Below, piece after piece: positions 10,356-23,000 of a stretch of 64,000 bases of DNA. The notes beneath the pieces were generated by a model, which ran no database searches, was not told where the DNA came from, and saw only the letters and a program-made list of their open reading frames with translations. This DNA comes from Puccinellia tenuiflora (Eukaryota > Streptophyta > Magnoliopsida > Poales > Poaceae), in the NCBI GenBank assembly GCA_012064385.1, contig QRDG01000140.1:2577121-2641120 (forward strand), read 5' to 3'. Position 1 is the first letter of the stretch. The number at the start of each line of letters is the position of its first letter. A program made the position numbers and the translations under genes.

Positions 10356-13300
10356 ATGTCTTCCGCTGCAAACGCATCTGCCGCCGCCGCCGTCGTCTCC
10401 GCGCCGCCGGCCGCCCCAGCTCTCCCTCCCTTCCTTGCTCGTATCATGAACGGAGGTTCTGCTCCAGGGTCTACATCGCTGCCCTACAGTCCTCTCTCCA
10501 CCCTGTCTGCCGGCGCCATGTTCTCCGGCCAGGGCGCTCCTGTTCCAATCACGCCATCGCTCCCTGCCGTCGCGACGGTTGGTTCGTCGTCTGTGGCATC
10601 GGCGCCGCCGTCGTTTCCGTACACGGCGCCCTCGCCTGCTCCTGTCGCGCCCGGGCCCGGGACCTACGACTCCCTCGTTGAGAACATCAACGGTCGTGAA
10701 ACTCCGATTCAGCCGCTCGAGTTGTATGCACGCCTCCTCGCGATGGAACAGCGCCTTGCTGCCCGCCACTCGAGTCCTTCATTTGCCTCCGCTAACGTGG
10801 CAAACCGTGGAGGTGGCAAGCCCTTCAAGCCAGCGTCGACCCCTGCCAAGCCGGCGCCTGTCTACCACACGTCGCAGCAGCCCTCGCGCGCTCCTTCAGT
10901 CACCACCACGGGCGGCCGTCCGCGCGCCTGCTGCCCCTCGTGCGGGGTGCAGGTTCCCTGCCAGTTGTGTGGCCTCGACGGTCACATCGCCTCCAAGTGT
11001 CACCGCCGCTTCAAGCAGGACTTTCTCGGCGTTGGCAACAATGGCAAGGGAAACGAGAAGCAAGCTGCATTGGCAACACAAGGCCATGATCAAGGGCACA
11101 CTCCTTCGTACCCGATTGATGCTTCATGGTACATGGACATGGGCGCTACCAATCATCTGACAAATGAGACGGCAAGGCTCGCTGTTCAGGAACCATACCA
11201 CGGCCATGATCAGGTTCACACCGCCAATGGAGCAGTTATGCGCATCTCACATATTGGTCAGGCACTTCTTACTAATTCCTCTAAAAAATTACGTCTCCGC
11301 AATGTCCTTTGCATTCCATCTGTCACACGTAGCTTGATGTCCGTTCCTCAACTTACTCGTGACAATAATGTCTTTGCTGAATTTCACCGTTTCCATTTTT
11401 TTATTAAGGACCGGGACACGCGGGACATACTTCTTAGAGGTCACCTTCGCCATGGTCTATATGCGCTTGATGTGCCACCAGTCTCCCAGGTGTTCTGTGG
11501 TGTTCGGGTTTCTTCATCTCATTGGCATTCACGTCTTGGTCACCCGGCAACTCCTATAGTTCGCCATGTTCTTCGTCGTCATGAGCTACCAGTTGTGTCT
11601 AGTAATATTGATACAGTTTGTGATGCATGTCAGCACGGCAAGAGTCATCAACTTCCGTTTTCAGAGTCGAGTCGTGTAGTCCAAACTCCACTTGAGATTA
11701 TTTATTCTGATGTATGGGGTTCAGCCCAAACCTCTGTTAGTGGTCATGATTATTATGTCAGCTTCATTGATGCTTACAGTCGTTTTACTTGGCTTTATCT
11801 ACTTAAGCGTAAATCTGATGTGTTCGATGTTTTTCTGCAATTTCAAGCACATGTTGAGCGTCTTATCAAGCACAAAATTATTCATGTTCAGTCAGACTAG
11901 GGGGGGGGGGCGAGTATCGCAACCTCAATGTCTTTTTCCAGAAACTTAGGATTTCTCACCGTGTGTCTTGTCCTCATACACATCAGCAGAACGGAGCCGC
12001 TGAACGCAAGCACCGTCATCTAGTTGAAACTGGCCTAACTTTACTAGCCCATGCATCTGTGCCTTTTCGTTTCTGGAGTGATGCCTTTGCCACAGCCTGT
12101 TTTCTCATTAATAGGCTTCCTACACGACTTCTTCATATGAAAACACCACTTGAACGCTTGCTCCATGAAATTCCTGATTATACATTCATGAAGGTGTTTG
12201 GTTGTGCGTGTTGGCCACATCTTCACCCTTATAACAGTCGCAAACTTGAGTTTAGGTCCAAAAAGTGTGTTTTTCTTGGATATAGTTCTCTTCACAAAGG
12301 GTACAAATGCCTACATGTTCCGTCTAACCGTGTTTATATCTCGCGTGATGTCGTGTTTGACGAGAATGTGTTTCCTTTTTCTGCACTTCCAAGTCATACA
12401 AACTCTCCAACACAACCTCTACGTTCCTCTCCGCCTTTGCCTGATCAGTTTGTAGATGTTGCATATTCCCCTGTTTTTCTCCCTAATCATGGTGCAGGTA
12501 TCGGACGTGGAACCCGCCTTGAAATTGTGGACATCACCGACTCGCCATCCAGGTCGGACGTCGATTGCTGCATGCCTCATGCAGGCGGTCCCTCTGCTGG
12601 TAGCGAGCTGGGCCAGGACGCCCCGGCCTCCCCTGCGTCTCCCCGCGTCACGCCACTTCTGCTAGGCCCGCCAACGGGTTCTCCTTCCGCGTCGCGTGCA
12701 ACAGCTGCCTCCGTGCCTCCCTCGCCTGGGCTGCCTTCGCCGTCTCCGTTCTCGCCTGGGCTGCTTTCGGCTGGACCGGCCTCGCCTGGGTCATCTCCGT
12801 CATCGCCTGGCCCATCTTCGCTTGGTTCGCGTGCTACGTCGCCCACGCCTGTGTCATCACCGATTGCTCCTGATGCTACAGCGACGTCTACCTCAGCACC
12901 AGCACCAGCACCAACACCAACTGCGCCCGCCGTACTGCGTCCACACACCCGCAGCAAAAGTGGGATTTCTCGTCCGCGCGTGCGTACCGATGGCACGGTT
13001 GCGTGGCTTGCGGCATTCATGACGCACTCTGCAAATAACCCCACTGCTGAGCCTCGACACTTTCAGGCTGCTCTTGGCATTCCACACTGGCGCACTGCAA
13101 TGGAACAAGAGTTTCAGGCACTCTTACGGAATGATACTTGGCGATTGGTTCCTCCCGTCTCTAGTGTTAATATTATTGACTCCAAGTGGGTGTTCAAAGT
13201 CAAGAAACACGCTGATGGCTCTATTGAACGGTACAAGGCACGTCTAGTAGCGAAAGGCTTTAAGCAAAGGTATGGTCTTGACTATGAGGATACTTTTAGC

Positions 13301-13390
13301 CCTGTTGTCAAACCAACCACTATTCGTCTTTTGCTCTCTTTGGCTGTTATGCGAGGATGGTCGATGCGTCAACTGGATGTGCAGAATGCT
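10356..13390 (+). pseudogene. Copia gag-protease-integrase-RT (5' part), broken
   Basis: The ATG at 10356 starts a shortened Gag whose UBN2 region is mostly missing (only QPLELYARLLAMEQRLA remains). A CCHC knuckle CQLCGLDGHIASKC (about 10960-11001) follows. The protease motif is DMGATNH (11136), not the usual D-S/T-G. The integrase has an HHCC zinc site (about 11520-11640), the catalytic core, and after the break the QQNGAAERKHR motif. The frame breaks at 11898, where TGG has become TAG and an 11-G run (11900-11910) adds bases. A Ser/Pro-rich hinge (about 12560-12930) leads to the RT start, and coding stops at QLDVQNA (13388) where the gypsy element begins. Confidence 0.88.
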
Positions 13391-14025
13391 TGTAACATCC
13401 CAAATTTTGGAATGTTTTAAAAATCACAAAAATTTAAAACTTTTGTTAATAATTAAATAAAGTCTCCAAAAATCAAGAAAAGCTTTTATAGAAGATTGTT
13501 TTGACATCTTCAAAGTTATATTTTAAATTAAATATTCCTTTATCTTCAAATCTCAATTTTTAAGTCTTGGAAATAAAATATTTAAATGGGGTTTTCAAAT
13601 AGTATTTTCCCCTTTGGTTTATTGTTTTAAAATAAATATGGGGATATTATAAACCCTAAATTATTTGAGAAAATGATTTAAACATCTTCCCAATCTTTGT
13701 TTTATAAAATGTTTTATCTTAAACTATCTTTAAATATGAAAATGAGTTATCATTTTGAATGATATTACTCACCTTATTTCTCTGGTTTTTATTTAAATAT
13801 TTTGGATATTTATAAACCCTAATTTGGAAAAATCCCCAATTAGCCATATAAGGAAAATTTGACCAAAAGGGTATTTTGGTAATTTTGTTTTGACCAAAAT
13901 TAGTTCCTAAATGTCTATTTTAAATATTGGGAATTTTACAAATTTTTACAAATTTATTTGACTTGATTTGGAGGCCTAAATCAAAAGTTATAAAAGAAAA
14001 CAGAAAAAAAAGAGAGAGAAATTGA

Positions 14026-14044
14026 TGACGTCATGCTGACGTCA
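14026..14044. promoter_or_regulatory. Paired TGACGTCA palindromes in the LTR
   Basis: TGACGTCA occurs at 14026-14033 and 14037-14044, 11 bp start to start. This resembles as-1/C-box sites bound by TGA-type bZIP factors. The 3' LTR keeps one exact copy (20747-20754) and one mutated copy (TGACATCA, 20736-20743). A TATA-like box lies about 30 bp upstream. Function is inferred. Confidence 0.45.
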
Positions 14045-14651
14045 TCGTCTTCAATCTCGTCCCGTGGCAGTTTCTACCCGTCGATTTTCCCCCTTGATTG
14101 CGGCCGAATGAAGCCACCATTCATCTCCCCGAGCCTTCCCCCTTAGAGCGCTCTCACCCCTCTCAAATTCCCCTTTCCGCCCGCTCCGTATCCCGCCGCC
14201 AGGCCGAAGAAAAAGCTCGTCGGAGTCGCACCCTCCCGCCGCCGTGCTGCCCCGTTTCCGCCACGGTGAGCCACCGCCGGACCTCCCTGAGGCCACCATC
14301 TTCTTCCCCTTGATCTCGTGATCCTCCATGACCTCTCCCGTATTTTTTTTGCTGCAGCGGAGCAACGGATCGAGCTCGACCCGAGCTTACCGGAGCCGCC
14401 GCAACTCCGGTCGCCTCCAACCGCCGTTCCAGGACGCCATCGACTGCGTCGCCTCGCCACCGGATCCTCCTCATCACGCCGCTCGTCGTCGTCCACTTCT
14501 CCGAACACGAGGACCACCGGGGCGACGACAACGTCCGCGACCGAACCGCCGCCGCCGTCCGAGCCGTCTCCGGTGACCACCGCGCCGCCGGTATAGAAAC
14601 CCTAGAACCTAGACCATAGGATCTAGATCCAACGATCGGAAATAGATCGAG

Positions 14652-14708
14652 CCGAGCCGAGTCCGAGCTGCAGCTTAGCCGAGCCGAGCCGTGAGCCGAG
14701 CCGAGCCA
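14652..14708 (+). repeat. GAGCC/CGAGC pentamer repeat in gypsy LTR
   Basis: Imperfect repeats of GAGCC. The same patch occurs in the 3' LTR at about 21359-21415. Confidence 0.8.
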
Positions 14709-16861
14709 CCCCGTTTTTCTGGAATTTTATTTCCGAAATAAAAATAAAGGGGGAAATAAGCATTTTTGCAGAAAAGACCCTATACCTTCAAACCTTCATA
14801 TCTTTTAAACCGTTTGTCCAAATTTAACAAATTTTGTATTTTTGAAAAGCTCTGGACTTGTAGAATCTTTTGCCACTGTTAGTTTTCAGTGTGACAAATC
14901 CAAATTTATTCAAATTTCAAATGAGTCATTTGAGTAAATTTGACATAGTTTTAAATCTATAAGTCCAAATTTTGCAAATAAAATATTTCTGGAAACCTTG
15001 GAACATGCATGACATGATCCCACTGTTATAATTAATTTTTGATAGTTTTAAAAAGATTTCTTAATCAGAGACTCAAGTTGGAGTATTTCTGATATAGTTT
15101 AATTTCTATAAATCCTTTTAATTAGTTTTCTTTTAGAAAACTTCCTCAAATAGTTGTCTTTGTCCAGAGAGACCAAAACCTTACCTATCTACCACTTTTT
15201 GAAACATAAACATTGAAAGTGTGCCAAAGGCCATTTAAATGTTAATGTTTTGCAAACCATAGTTTCGAAATGTTTTAAAGCTCTTTTGACTAACCCTTGT
15301 GTGATCACTTTGATCAAAACCAATCCTTGGAACCTTTGAAACACCCCTTCAACCTATTCAATTTTTGATTTGAGACCAACCCCTGACCCAAATGGCAAAC
15401 CCCAAACCTAAATGCATCGATTCTTTTTGCATATGGAATCATGTATTGAACTTGGACCACCAACCTAGTTTTGTTTGTTTCTATCTATGTTTGTTGTTAG
15501 GTTTGTTTCTTGTGATTGTTGTATTGTTGCTTATTGTCATATGTTTGCATTGTATAGATTGAACGGAGAGCTACGAGTTACGTTGAAAAAGAGTGTGTGA
15601 GCTACGACAAATTCCAAAAGGCAAGTGCATACACCCTTTCATGAAAGACCTACTATTTTATTATATATGCATTGTAGACTATTTCAGTAGTATGCATGAT
15701 AGGTGTACTACTATATTGCTATGCAGACCTGTTTAGTACATCACCCTTTATTCCTGTTGATTTAGGAACCCATTCACTTGGTAGAAGTTAGAACTGCTAT
15801 GCTGAAATGTTTTATTGCAGTACGAAAGGATAAAAACTCTACTAAGTTAATGAACTACCTGGGTGGCAATTGGTTTTGCTCTATTGGTGGTCAAAGTTGA
15901 GTGGCTGCTCAGGGCCATTTCCATGGTTTTAACTGAGTACGTGCACTTGTGAACGGCCACCCAGGAACAAAGAGATTTAAGTCACTCCAAGTTTAGATTG
16001 CTTCCAGTGCAGCCACTTGGTATTATGGCTCTGCCTTGACTAAGTAAGTTCTAGGAACCTGATTCCGACAGTTCTCAGCGGATGAATGTCTTGTATGGGT
16101 CTGTCTGAACGAACAGGGGACTGTTTCCCAAAGGTCTCGTCTTCATCTTCACCTTTCCTTTTCACTTCAAGAAGGTCAAGGTCAGAATGGGTTGATGAAG
16201 TCTCGTGGTGAAAGTGCACAACCTCTCGAGAGTGTAAAACTATGGTCATAGCCGTGTCCCCGGTTACGGACAATTCTGAGCAGCTGGACAAGGATGTCGA
16301 TGGAAAATCTCCTCATTCCAACTCGGGTATATGAGACCTTGGATGCGTTCCATTGGTGTGTCTCATATTGAAAAGTGGAGAATATAATGTTTGTGAAAAG
16401 TAGGACAAAATTGGCTTTATGCAATAGCCTTCAACCCCACCAGCCAGATATGCATGTAGTTTTAGTCTTGCCATTCTATATTCCACCAAAGTATCACTTG
16501 CCAGCCTGTCACAAGGTATTGACCCAAATTCCCTGGGCTGCAACGTTAATGTTGCAGGTTTTTACGATGAAGAGTGAGGACGTCTACCTTTCGAGCTTGC
16601 AACCAACATGTATGCCAGTGGCACATGAAGATGATGAAGCTCTCTGTGCTACTTATGTTTCCGCTGTCAAACTTTACATTCACGCTAGCCTTTGGCTATG
16701 CAAATTGTAAAGAATATTTTATTTATGGATCTCGCGATGTAATAATTATTTGACATTGATGCATGGTATTACATCTATTTGTGAATTGCTATCCATACTC
16801 GATCCAGGGAATAGCATATTTCACGATGTGTCATTGCTTTTCTAAGCAAGGGCGCTACAGA

Positions 16862-16873
16862 TGGTATCAGAGC
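16862..16873 (+). promoter_or_regulatory. Gypsy primer-binding site (tRNA-iMet)
   Basis: TGGTATCAGAGC begins two bases after the 5' LTR, a standard initiator-tRNA-Met PBS. Confidence 0.92.
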
Positions 16874-17503
16874 GTAATGTTGCCTGTAGGCTCGAAAACC
16901 TTAGGTTTGGATTAGAAATAAGAATGACCATAGGAACAAAAGTTATTTTCTTCTTGTCCAAATCTTTCCTAATATCCTTCTTGTAACCTTCTCAACTAAT
17001 TGCTTTCTAAGTTATCTTATCTTATTTATAGATGACCATAACTCAGAAATGTTTCCGAAGACGTTGAAGATCAACATGACAATTATGAGAAGCCATCAAG
17101 CGCATTGATCGAATACTTCAATTTAGACTTCACAGCACCAGAAGTACCTCGACGAACTCAAGGAAATAGAAGAGAATCTTGAAGCATTGAAGGAAGAGAT
17201 AGACTAGACCACCATTTTACCCTAATAGCGTTATAGTAATATTGTATTGACTTACCAAATTGTGGTATGGCAGTACTATCGTGTCTATTTTGAAAAACCT
17301 TGTTGTGTTTGTTTGTTATCCAAACTATAATTTCGAAAATTAAGTAGGAGGAGTTGTTTTTTTATCTCTATTGGTTGTTTTACTGTGGATTGATGCTTGC
17401 TAGATGTTGTTTGTAAGATGAATTGTCTTGATCTGTTGTGTATGGGTATAAATACTTCCCTTAGTATCCCTCTATCTCTACTCATCCATGCTAAACTAAA
17501 CAG
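16874..17503 (+). other. Gypsy 5' leader, no gene seen
   Basis: Untranslated leader between PBS and Gag. Short fragments only; no conserved coding sequence was recognised. Confidence 0.6.
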
Positions 17504-18991
17504 ATGTCCCAGCCAAATCCCAACAACCCGGTGATGCCTACACTACAAGAGTTACTAGATGCACAGAAACAGTTGAATCAGTTGATGACCCACAACCAGG
17601 AAGACCACAAGGACATTCTAGCACCACCTCCTACTCAAGTGGATATGTTGATCAGATTCTTAAAACTTCGACCAGAAAAGTTCTCAAGAGCTGCAGAACC
17701 TATTTTGGCCGACGATTGGCTACGATCAGTGAATAAGGATTTGGTGACCATCGGATGCACAGATGCCGAGAAGGTTAGATTCGCGGCACACCTACTAGAA
17801 GGACCTGCAGCAGACTGGTGGGACAGCTACCAGATCACTTACCCCATGGAAGAGATGACATGGGATTTATTTCAAAAAGGATTCCGTACTGCACATGTTT
17901 CATCAGGAGTGATGAAGCTAAAGAGGGAAGAATTTCTCGATCTTCGACAAGACGACCGAAACATAATAGAATACATGAATGAGTTCAATAATCTGTCACG
18001 CTACGCACCGGATGATGTGGATACAGATACTAAGAGGAAAGAAAGGTTTCTAAATGGTCTGAATGACGAACTATCCATTCTATTGACAGTTGCATATACC
18101 CCAAACTACCAGTCACTGGTTGACCAAGCGATAACCTTGGAGAGCAAACTGAAGCAGGTTGCGAACAAGAAGCGAAAGCATAATGTGGAAGAGCATCACT
18201 CGGAATCACAGCAGGAATTGCACACTTCAGATGATGAACGTAATCATTTTGAGTTCAACTATCATGGAGACAATAACCACCATTGTCATAATATTCATAG
18301 ACACGACTTTCATGGAGAAATTGATCACCACATCAACCATGGACACCACAGCCCCGTCCATACTGAAGAGGTTTATGATCTCGGAAATGAGCACCTTATG
18401 GGAGAAAACAGTAGTCAGAACACCCACCCCAAACCCAATAGGAAAGACCTCAGTCAGGTGGAGTGTTGCAAATGCAAGAAAATGGGACACTATTCTTGGG
18501 ACTGTCCACAAAAGAAGATTAGTATTGGTACCAAGCCAACTCAATTCCGAAAGGGACATGTGTTCTCTATAAACAGTGAGAGAGTTCTCAAGAGACCAAA
18601 CCCAGTTATTGAAGAATTGTTGATCAACTCATGTTCTGCACGAGTACTTTTCGATGCTGAGGCTACACACTCATTCATATCAAAAGACTTTGTGAGTAAA
18701 AATAAGGTATCCTATCAAGGGATTAGAAGACCCATCAGAGTAAGCTCTACAGAAGGGAAGAGACCAGCAAACGCGGTATGCCAAAACATGACCTTGGAAA
18801 TTGAGACACACAAGTTTCCAAGCGAGTTGTTTGTGCTAGACTTGCAAGGGTTGGATATAATCATAGGCAAGGACTGGATGTCCAGGTATGAAGGTCAGAT
18901 AGATCATGCTAGTAAAGCTGTCACACTCACCACACCGGAAAAGAAGCGGATCAGATATCAGTTTAAATCAAGAAGCCAAGAAACCAACTGA
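17504..18991 (+). CDS. Gypsy Gag with His-rich linker and protease-like domain
   Basis: Intact 495-codon frame. Residues about 55-205 are a retrotransposon Gag domain (FSRAAEPILADDWLRSV, AADWWDSYQ). Residues about 226-290 form a His-rich linker with runs such as NNHHCHNIHRHDFHG. Residues 321-334 form an intact CCHC knuckle (CCKCKKMGHYSWDC). From about 375 comes an aspartic-protease fold (VLFDAEATHSF, then GLDIIIGKDWMSRY). The protease active site usually reads D-S/T-G; here it is D-A-E (Asp at residue 384), so cleavage activity is doubtful. The frame ends before any RT. Gag assembles particles in the cytoplasm and may package this RNA using a relative's polymerase. Confidence 0.88.
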   Translation: MSQPNPNNPVMPTLQELLDAQKQLNQLMTHNQEDHKDILAPPPTQVDMLIRFLKLRPEKFSRAAEPILADDWLRSVNKDLVTIGCTDAEKVRFAAHLLEGPAADWWDSYQITYPMEEMTWDLFQKGFRTAHVSSGVMKLKREEFLDLRQDDRNIIEYMNEFNNLSRYAPDDVDTDTKRKERFLNGLNDELSILLTVAYTPNYQSLVDQAITLESKLKQVANKKRKHNVEEHHSESQQELHTSDDERNHFEFNYHGDNNHHCHNIHRHDFHGEIDHHINHGHHSPVHTEEVYDLGNEHLMGENSSQNTHPKPNRKDLSQVECCKCKKMGHYSWDCPQKKISIGTKPTQFRKGHVFSINSERVLKRPNPVIEELLINSCSARVLFDAEATHSFISKDFVSKNKVSYQGIRRPIRVSSTEGKRPANAVCQNMTLEIETHKFPSELFVLDLQGLDIIIGKDWMSRYEGQIDHASKAVTLTTPEKKRIRYQFKSRSQETN

Positions 18992-20096
18992 GTTTTCATG
19001 AGGAGTCTAGCCAGGAAGAAGGACCATGGTAAATGGAAATGTTCTGAGGATGTAATAAATGCCACTAGTTATATGTAAGTGGAAGAATAAGTACTGTGAT
19101 GTAAGAGGGGTGTTATGTCAAAGTAATAACCATATTAAATGACGATGAGTGAAACTAGTATCGACTATCTTATACCAAAACTTAAACGAAACAATAGATA
19201 TTGTTGTGAAGCCTGCTCGTCATATCAGGGATGAAGACATGACACTGAAAATGGACAAGCTAAGACGACGTGGAAGACATATTTTCCAAGGAGAAGAATC
19301 AGAAAACAAGCTTTAGCTTGTGAGCTAACGTGTGCAGGAGCTTACGCAACCCAATAGTTTTAAAGGAGCGATAGTTTAGTTCAGGTTGTCTTGCAGATGG
19401 GAAACTTTCTGTTAGACAAGTGAGGATGCCCGAGAGATAGACTACGTGATTTACCTATCTACATATTGAGGAAATGATACGGGTGCAGGATGGACTGATC
19501 ACCATTCCTACTACTCATGTTATTCCCCTCACTATTTGGATTGATAAATCTGAGTGACCAACCTACTAGAGAGCCGACGATGATCCTAAACCATATGTAT
19601 ATTATAACCCTATGTGAGGCAAAAGTTGCCGAAACGTAAGATATTCGGTGAGGATAAACCACAACTCTCCTGAAGAATAAGAAGAGATTCTGCAATGAAA
19701 GTTTTGACCTACCATGAGAGTTTCGTTAGAATTGACGCTTTGTTTGAAGTGAAGGATGCCAGCCTAGAGAAGAAATATTTCCGGAGACATCACATGGATG
19801 AGGATGTAATATGTCAAGCCATATTAAAGAGAATAGTATCCGAAGTTATCTAAAGAGACACCCACCTATTCGAGATGGAGCACTTCATGAGTGTAAGATA
19901 TAGTTGACTCCAGCGAGACCTAAAGACTAACCCGATGGACCCTATCCCGAAGGAAAGAGTTCAAGACTGCCTACAAAAGTTTCTTTTAAGGGTGGTAGCC
20001 CACCCAGTTGTCTGAACCTAGTTGTCCCAGAAACCCATCTTTCTTTCTAGCCTCTCCGAATCTCGGGGACGAGATTCCTTTTAAGGGTGGTAGGTT
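18992..20096 (+). other. Gypsy internal region 3' of Gag, no pol genes
   Basis: 1.1 kb without coding motifs; no RT, RNase H or integrase fragment was found in any frame. The phrase TTTTAAGGGTGGTAG occurs twice (about 19983 and 20079), the second being the polypurine tract (20083-20095) beside the 3' LTR. Confidence 0.75.
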
Positions 20097-23000
20097 TGTA
20101 ACATCCCAAATTTTGGAATGTTGTAAAAATCACAAAAATTTAAAACTTTTGTTAATAATTAAATAAAGTCTCCAAAAATCAAGAAAAGCTTTTATAGAAG
20201 ATTGTTTTGACATCTTCAAAGTTATATTTTAAATTAAATATTCCTTTATCTTCAAATCTCAATCTTTAAGTCTTGGAAATAAAATATTTAAATGGGGTTT
20301 TCAAATAGTATTTTCCCCTTTGGTTTATTGTTTTAAAATAAATATGGGGATATTATAAACCCTAAATTATTTGAGAAAATGATTTAAACATCTTCCCAAT
20401 CTTTGTTTTATAAAATGTTTTATCTTAAATCATCTTTAAATATGAAAATGAGTTATCATTTTGAATTATATAAATCATATTATTTCACTGGTTTTTATTT
20501 AAATATTATGGGATATTTATAAACCCTAATTTAGAAAATTCCCAATTAGCCATATAAGGCATATTTGATCAAAAGGGTATTTTGGTAATTTTGTTTTGGC
20601 CAAAAATTGTTCCTAAATGTCTATTTTGACTATTTGGAATTTTACAAATTTTTACAAATTTATTTGACTTGATTTGGAGGCCTAAATCAAAAGTTATAAA
20701 AGCAAAACAGAAAAATAAAGAAAAAGAAAATTTGATGACATCATGATGACGTCATCGTCTTCAAAGCTTGTCCGTGGCCGTTTCTCCCGATCCCCTCCCA
20801 TCTTGATTGCGGCCGATTAAGGGCACCAATTGCCTCGCCGACCCCACCCCTTGGAAGCCCTCTCACCCCTCTCCGTTTCCCCTCTGCTCCCCCTCCGAAT
20901 CCCGCCGCCAGGCCGAAGAAAAAGCTCGTCGGAGTCGCACCCTCCCGCCGCCGTGCTGCCCCGTTTCCGGCACGGTGAGCCACCGCCGGACCTCCCTGAG
21001 GCCACCATCTTCTTCCCCTTGATCTCGTGATCCTCCATGACCTCTCCCGTATTTTTTTGGTGCAGCGGAGCAACGGATCGAGCTCGACCCGAGCTTACCG
21101 GAGCCGCCGCAACTCCGGTCGCCTCCAACCGCCGTTCCAGGACGCCATCGACTGCGTCGCCTCGCCACCGGATCCTCCTCATCACGCCGCTCGCCGTCGT
21201 CCACTTCTCCGAACACGAGGACCACCGGGGCGACGACAACGTCCGCGACCGAACCGCCGCCGCCGTCCGAGCCGTCTCCGGTGACCACCGCGCCGCCGGT
21301 ATAGAAACCCTAGAACCTAGACCATAGGATCTAGATCCAACGATCGGAAATAGATCGAGCCGAGCCGAGTCCGAGCTGCAGCTTAGCCGAGCCGAGCCGT
21401 GAGCCGAGCCGAGCCACCCCGTTTTTCTGGAATTTTATTTCCGAAATAAAAATAAAGGGGGAAATAAGCATTTTTGCAGAAAAGACCCTATACCTTCAAA
21501 CCTTCATATCTTTTAAACCGTTTGTCCAAATTTAACAAATTTTGTATTTTTGAAAAGCTCTGGACTTGTAGAATCTTTTGCCACTGTTAGTTTTCAGTGT
21601 GACAAATCCAAATTTATTCAAATTTCAAATGAGTCATTTGAGTAAATTTGACATAGTTTTAAATCTATAAGTCCAAATTTTGCAAATAAAATATTTCTGG
21701 AAACCTTGGAACATGCATGACATGATCCCACTGTTATAATTAATTTTTGATAGTTTTAAAAAGATTTCTTAATCAGAGACTCAAGTTGGAGTATTTCTGA
21801 TATAGTTTAATTTCTATAAATCCTTTTAATTAGTTTTCTTTTAGAAAACTTCCTCAAATAGTTGTCTTTGTTCAGAGAGACCAAAACCTTACCTATCTAC
21901 CACTTTTTGAAACATAAACATTGAAAGTGTGCCAAAGGCCATTTAAATGTTAATGTTTTGCAAACCATAGTTTCGAAATGTTTTAAAGCTCTTTTGACTA
22001 ACCCTTGTGTGATCACTTTGATCAAAACCAATCCTTGAACCTTTGAAACACCCCTTCAACCTATTCAATTTTTGATTTGAGACCAACCCCTGACCCAAAT
22101 GGCAAACCCCAAACCTAAATGCATCGATTCTTTTTGCATATGGAATCATGTATTGAACTTGGACCACCAACCTAGTTTTGTTTGTTTCTATCTATGTTTG
22201 TTGTTAGGTTTGTTTCTTGTGATTGTTGTATTGTTGCTTATTGCCATATGTTTGTATTGTATAGATTAAACGGAGAGCTACGAGCTACGTTGAAAAAGAG
22301 TGTGTGAGCTACGACAAATTCCAAAAGGCAAGTGCATACACCCTTTCATGAAAGACCTACTATTTTATTATATATGCATTGTAGACTATTTCAGTAGTAT
22401 GCATGATAGGTGTACTACTATATTGCTATGCAGACCTGTTTAGTACATCACCCTTTATTCCTGTTGATTTAGGAACCCATTCACTTGGTAGAAGTTAGAA
22501 CTGCTATGCTGAAATGTTTTATTGTAGTACGAAAGGATAAAAACTCTACTAAGTTAATGAACTACCTGGGTGGCAATTGGTTTTGCTCTATTGGTGGTCA
22601 AAGTTGAGTGGCTGCTCAGGGCCATTTCCATGGTTTTAACTGAGTACGTGCACTTGTGAACGGCCACCCAGGAACAAAGAGATTTAAGTCACTCCAAGTT
22701 TAGATTGCTTCCAGTGCAGCCACTTGGTATTATGGCTCTGCCTTGACTAAGTAAGTTCTAGGAACCTGATTCCGACAGTTCTCAGCGGATGAATGTCTTG
22801 TATGGGTCTGTCTGAAGAACAGGGGACTGTTTCCCAAAGGTCTCGTCTTCATCTTCACCTTTCCTTTTCACTTCAAGAAGGTCAAGGTCAGAATGGGTTG
22901 ATGAAGTCTCGTGGTGAAAGTGCACAACCTCTCGAGAGTGTAAAACTATGATCATAGCCGTGTCCCCGGTTACGGACAATTCTGAGCAGCTGGACAAGGA

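Larger units (their letters stand above)
13391..16859 (+). repeat. Gypsy 5' LTR (3469 bp)
   Basis: AT-rich first 650 bp, a TATA-like TTATAAAAG at 13989-13997, a GC-rich block (about 14050-14600) and a CGAGC-repeat patch (14652-14708), then about 2.2 kb of AT-rich sequence. Open frames on both strands in the GC-rich block are compositional, not genes. Compared with the 3' LTR it is nearly identical except at about 13740-14200. Confidence 0.92.

Noticed and set aside
12577..13044. 155-codon minus-strand frame (Gly/Asp/Pro-rich)
   Set aside because: It is the antisense of the Ser/Pro-rich hinge of the copia polyprotein.
14050..14600. Several 70-145-codon frames on both strands in the gypsy LTR, repeated near 20740-21330
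   Set aside because: They arise from GC-rich composition, occur in both LTRs and have no domain.
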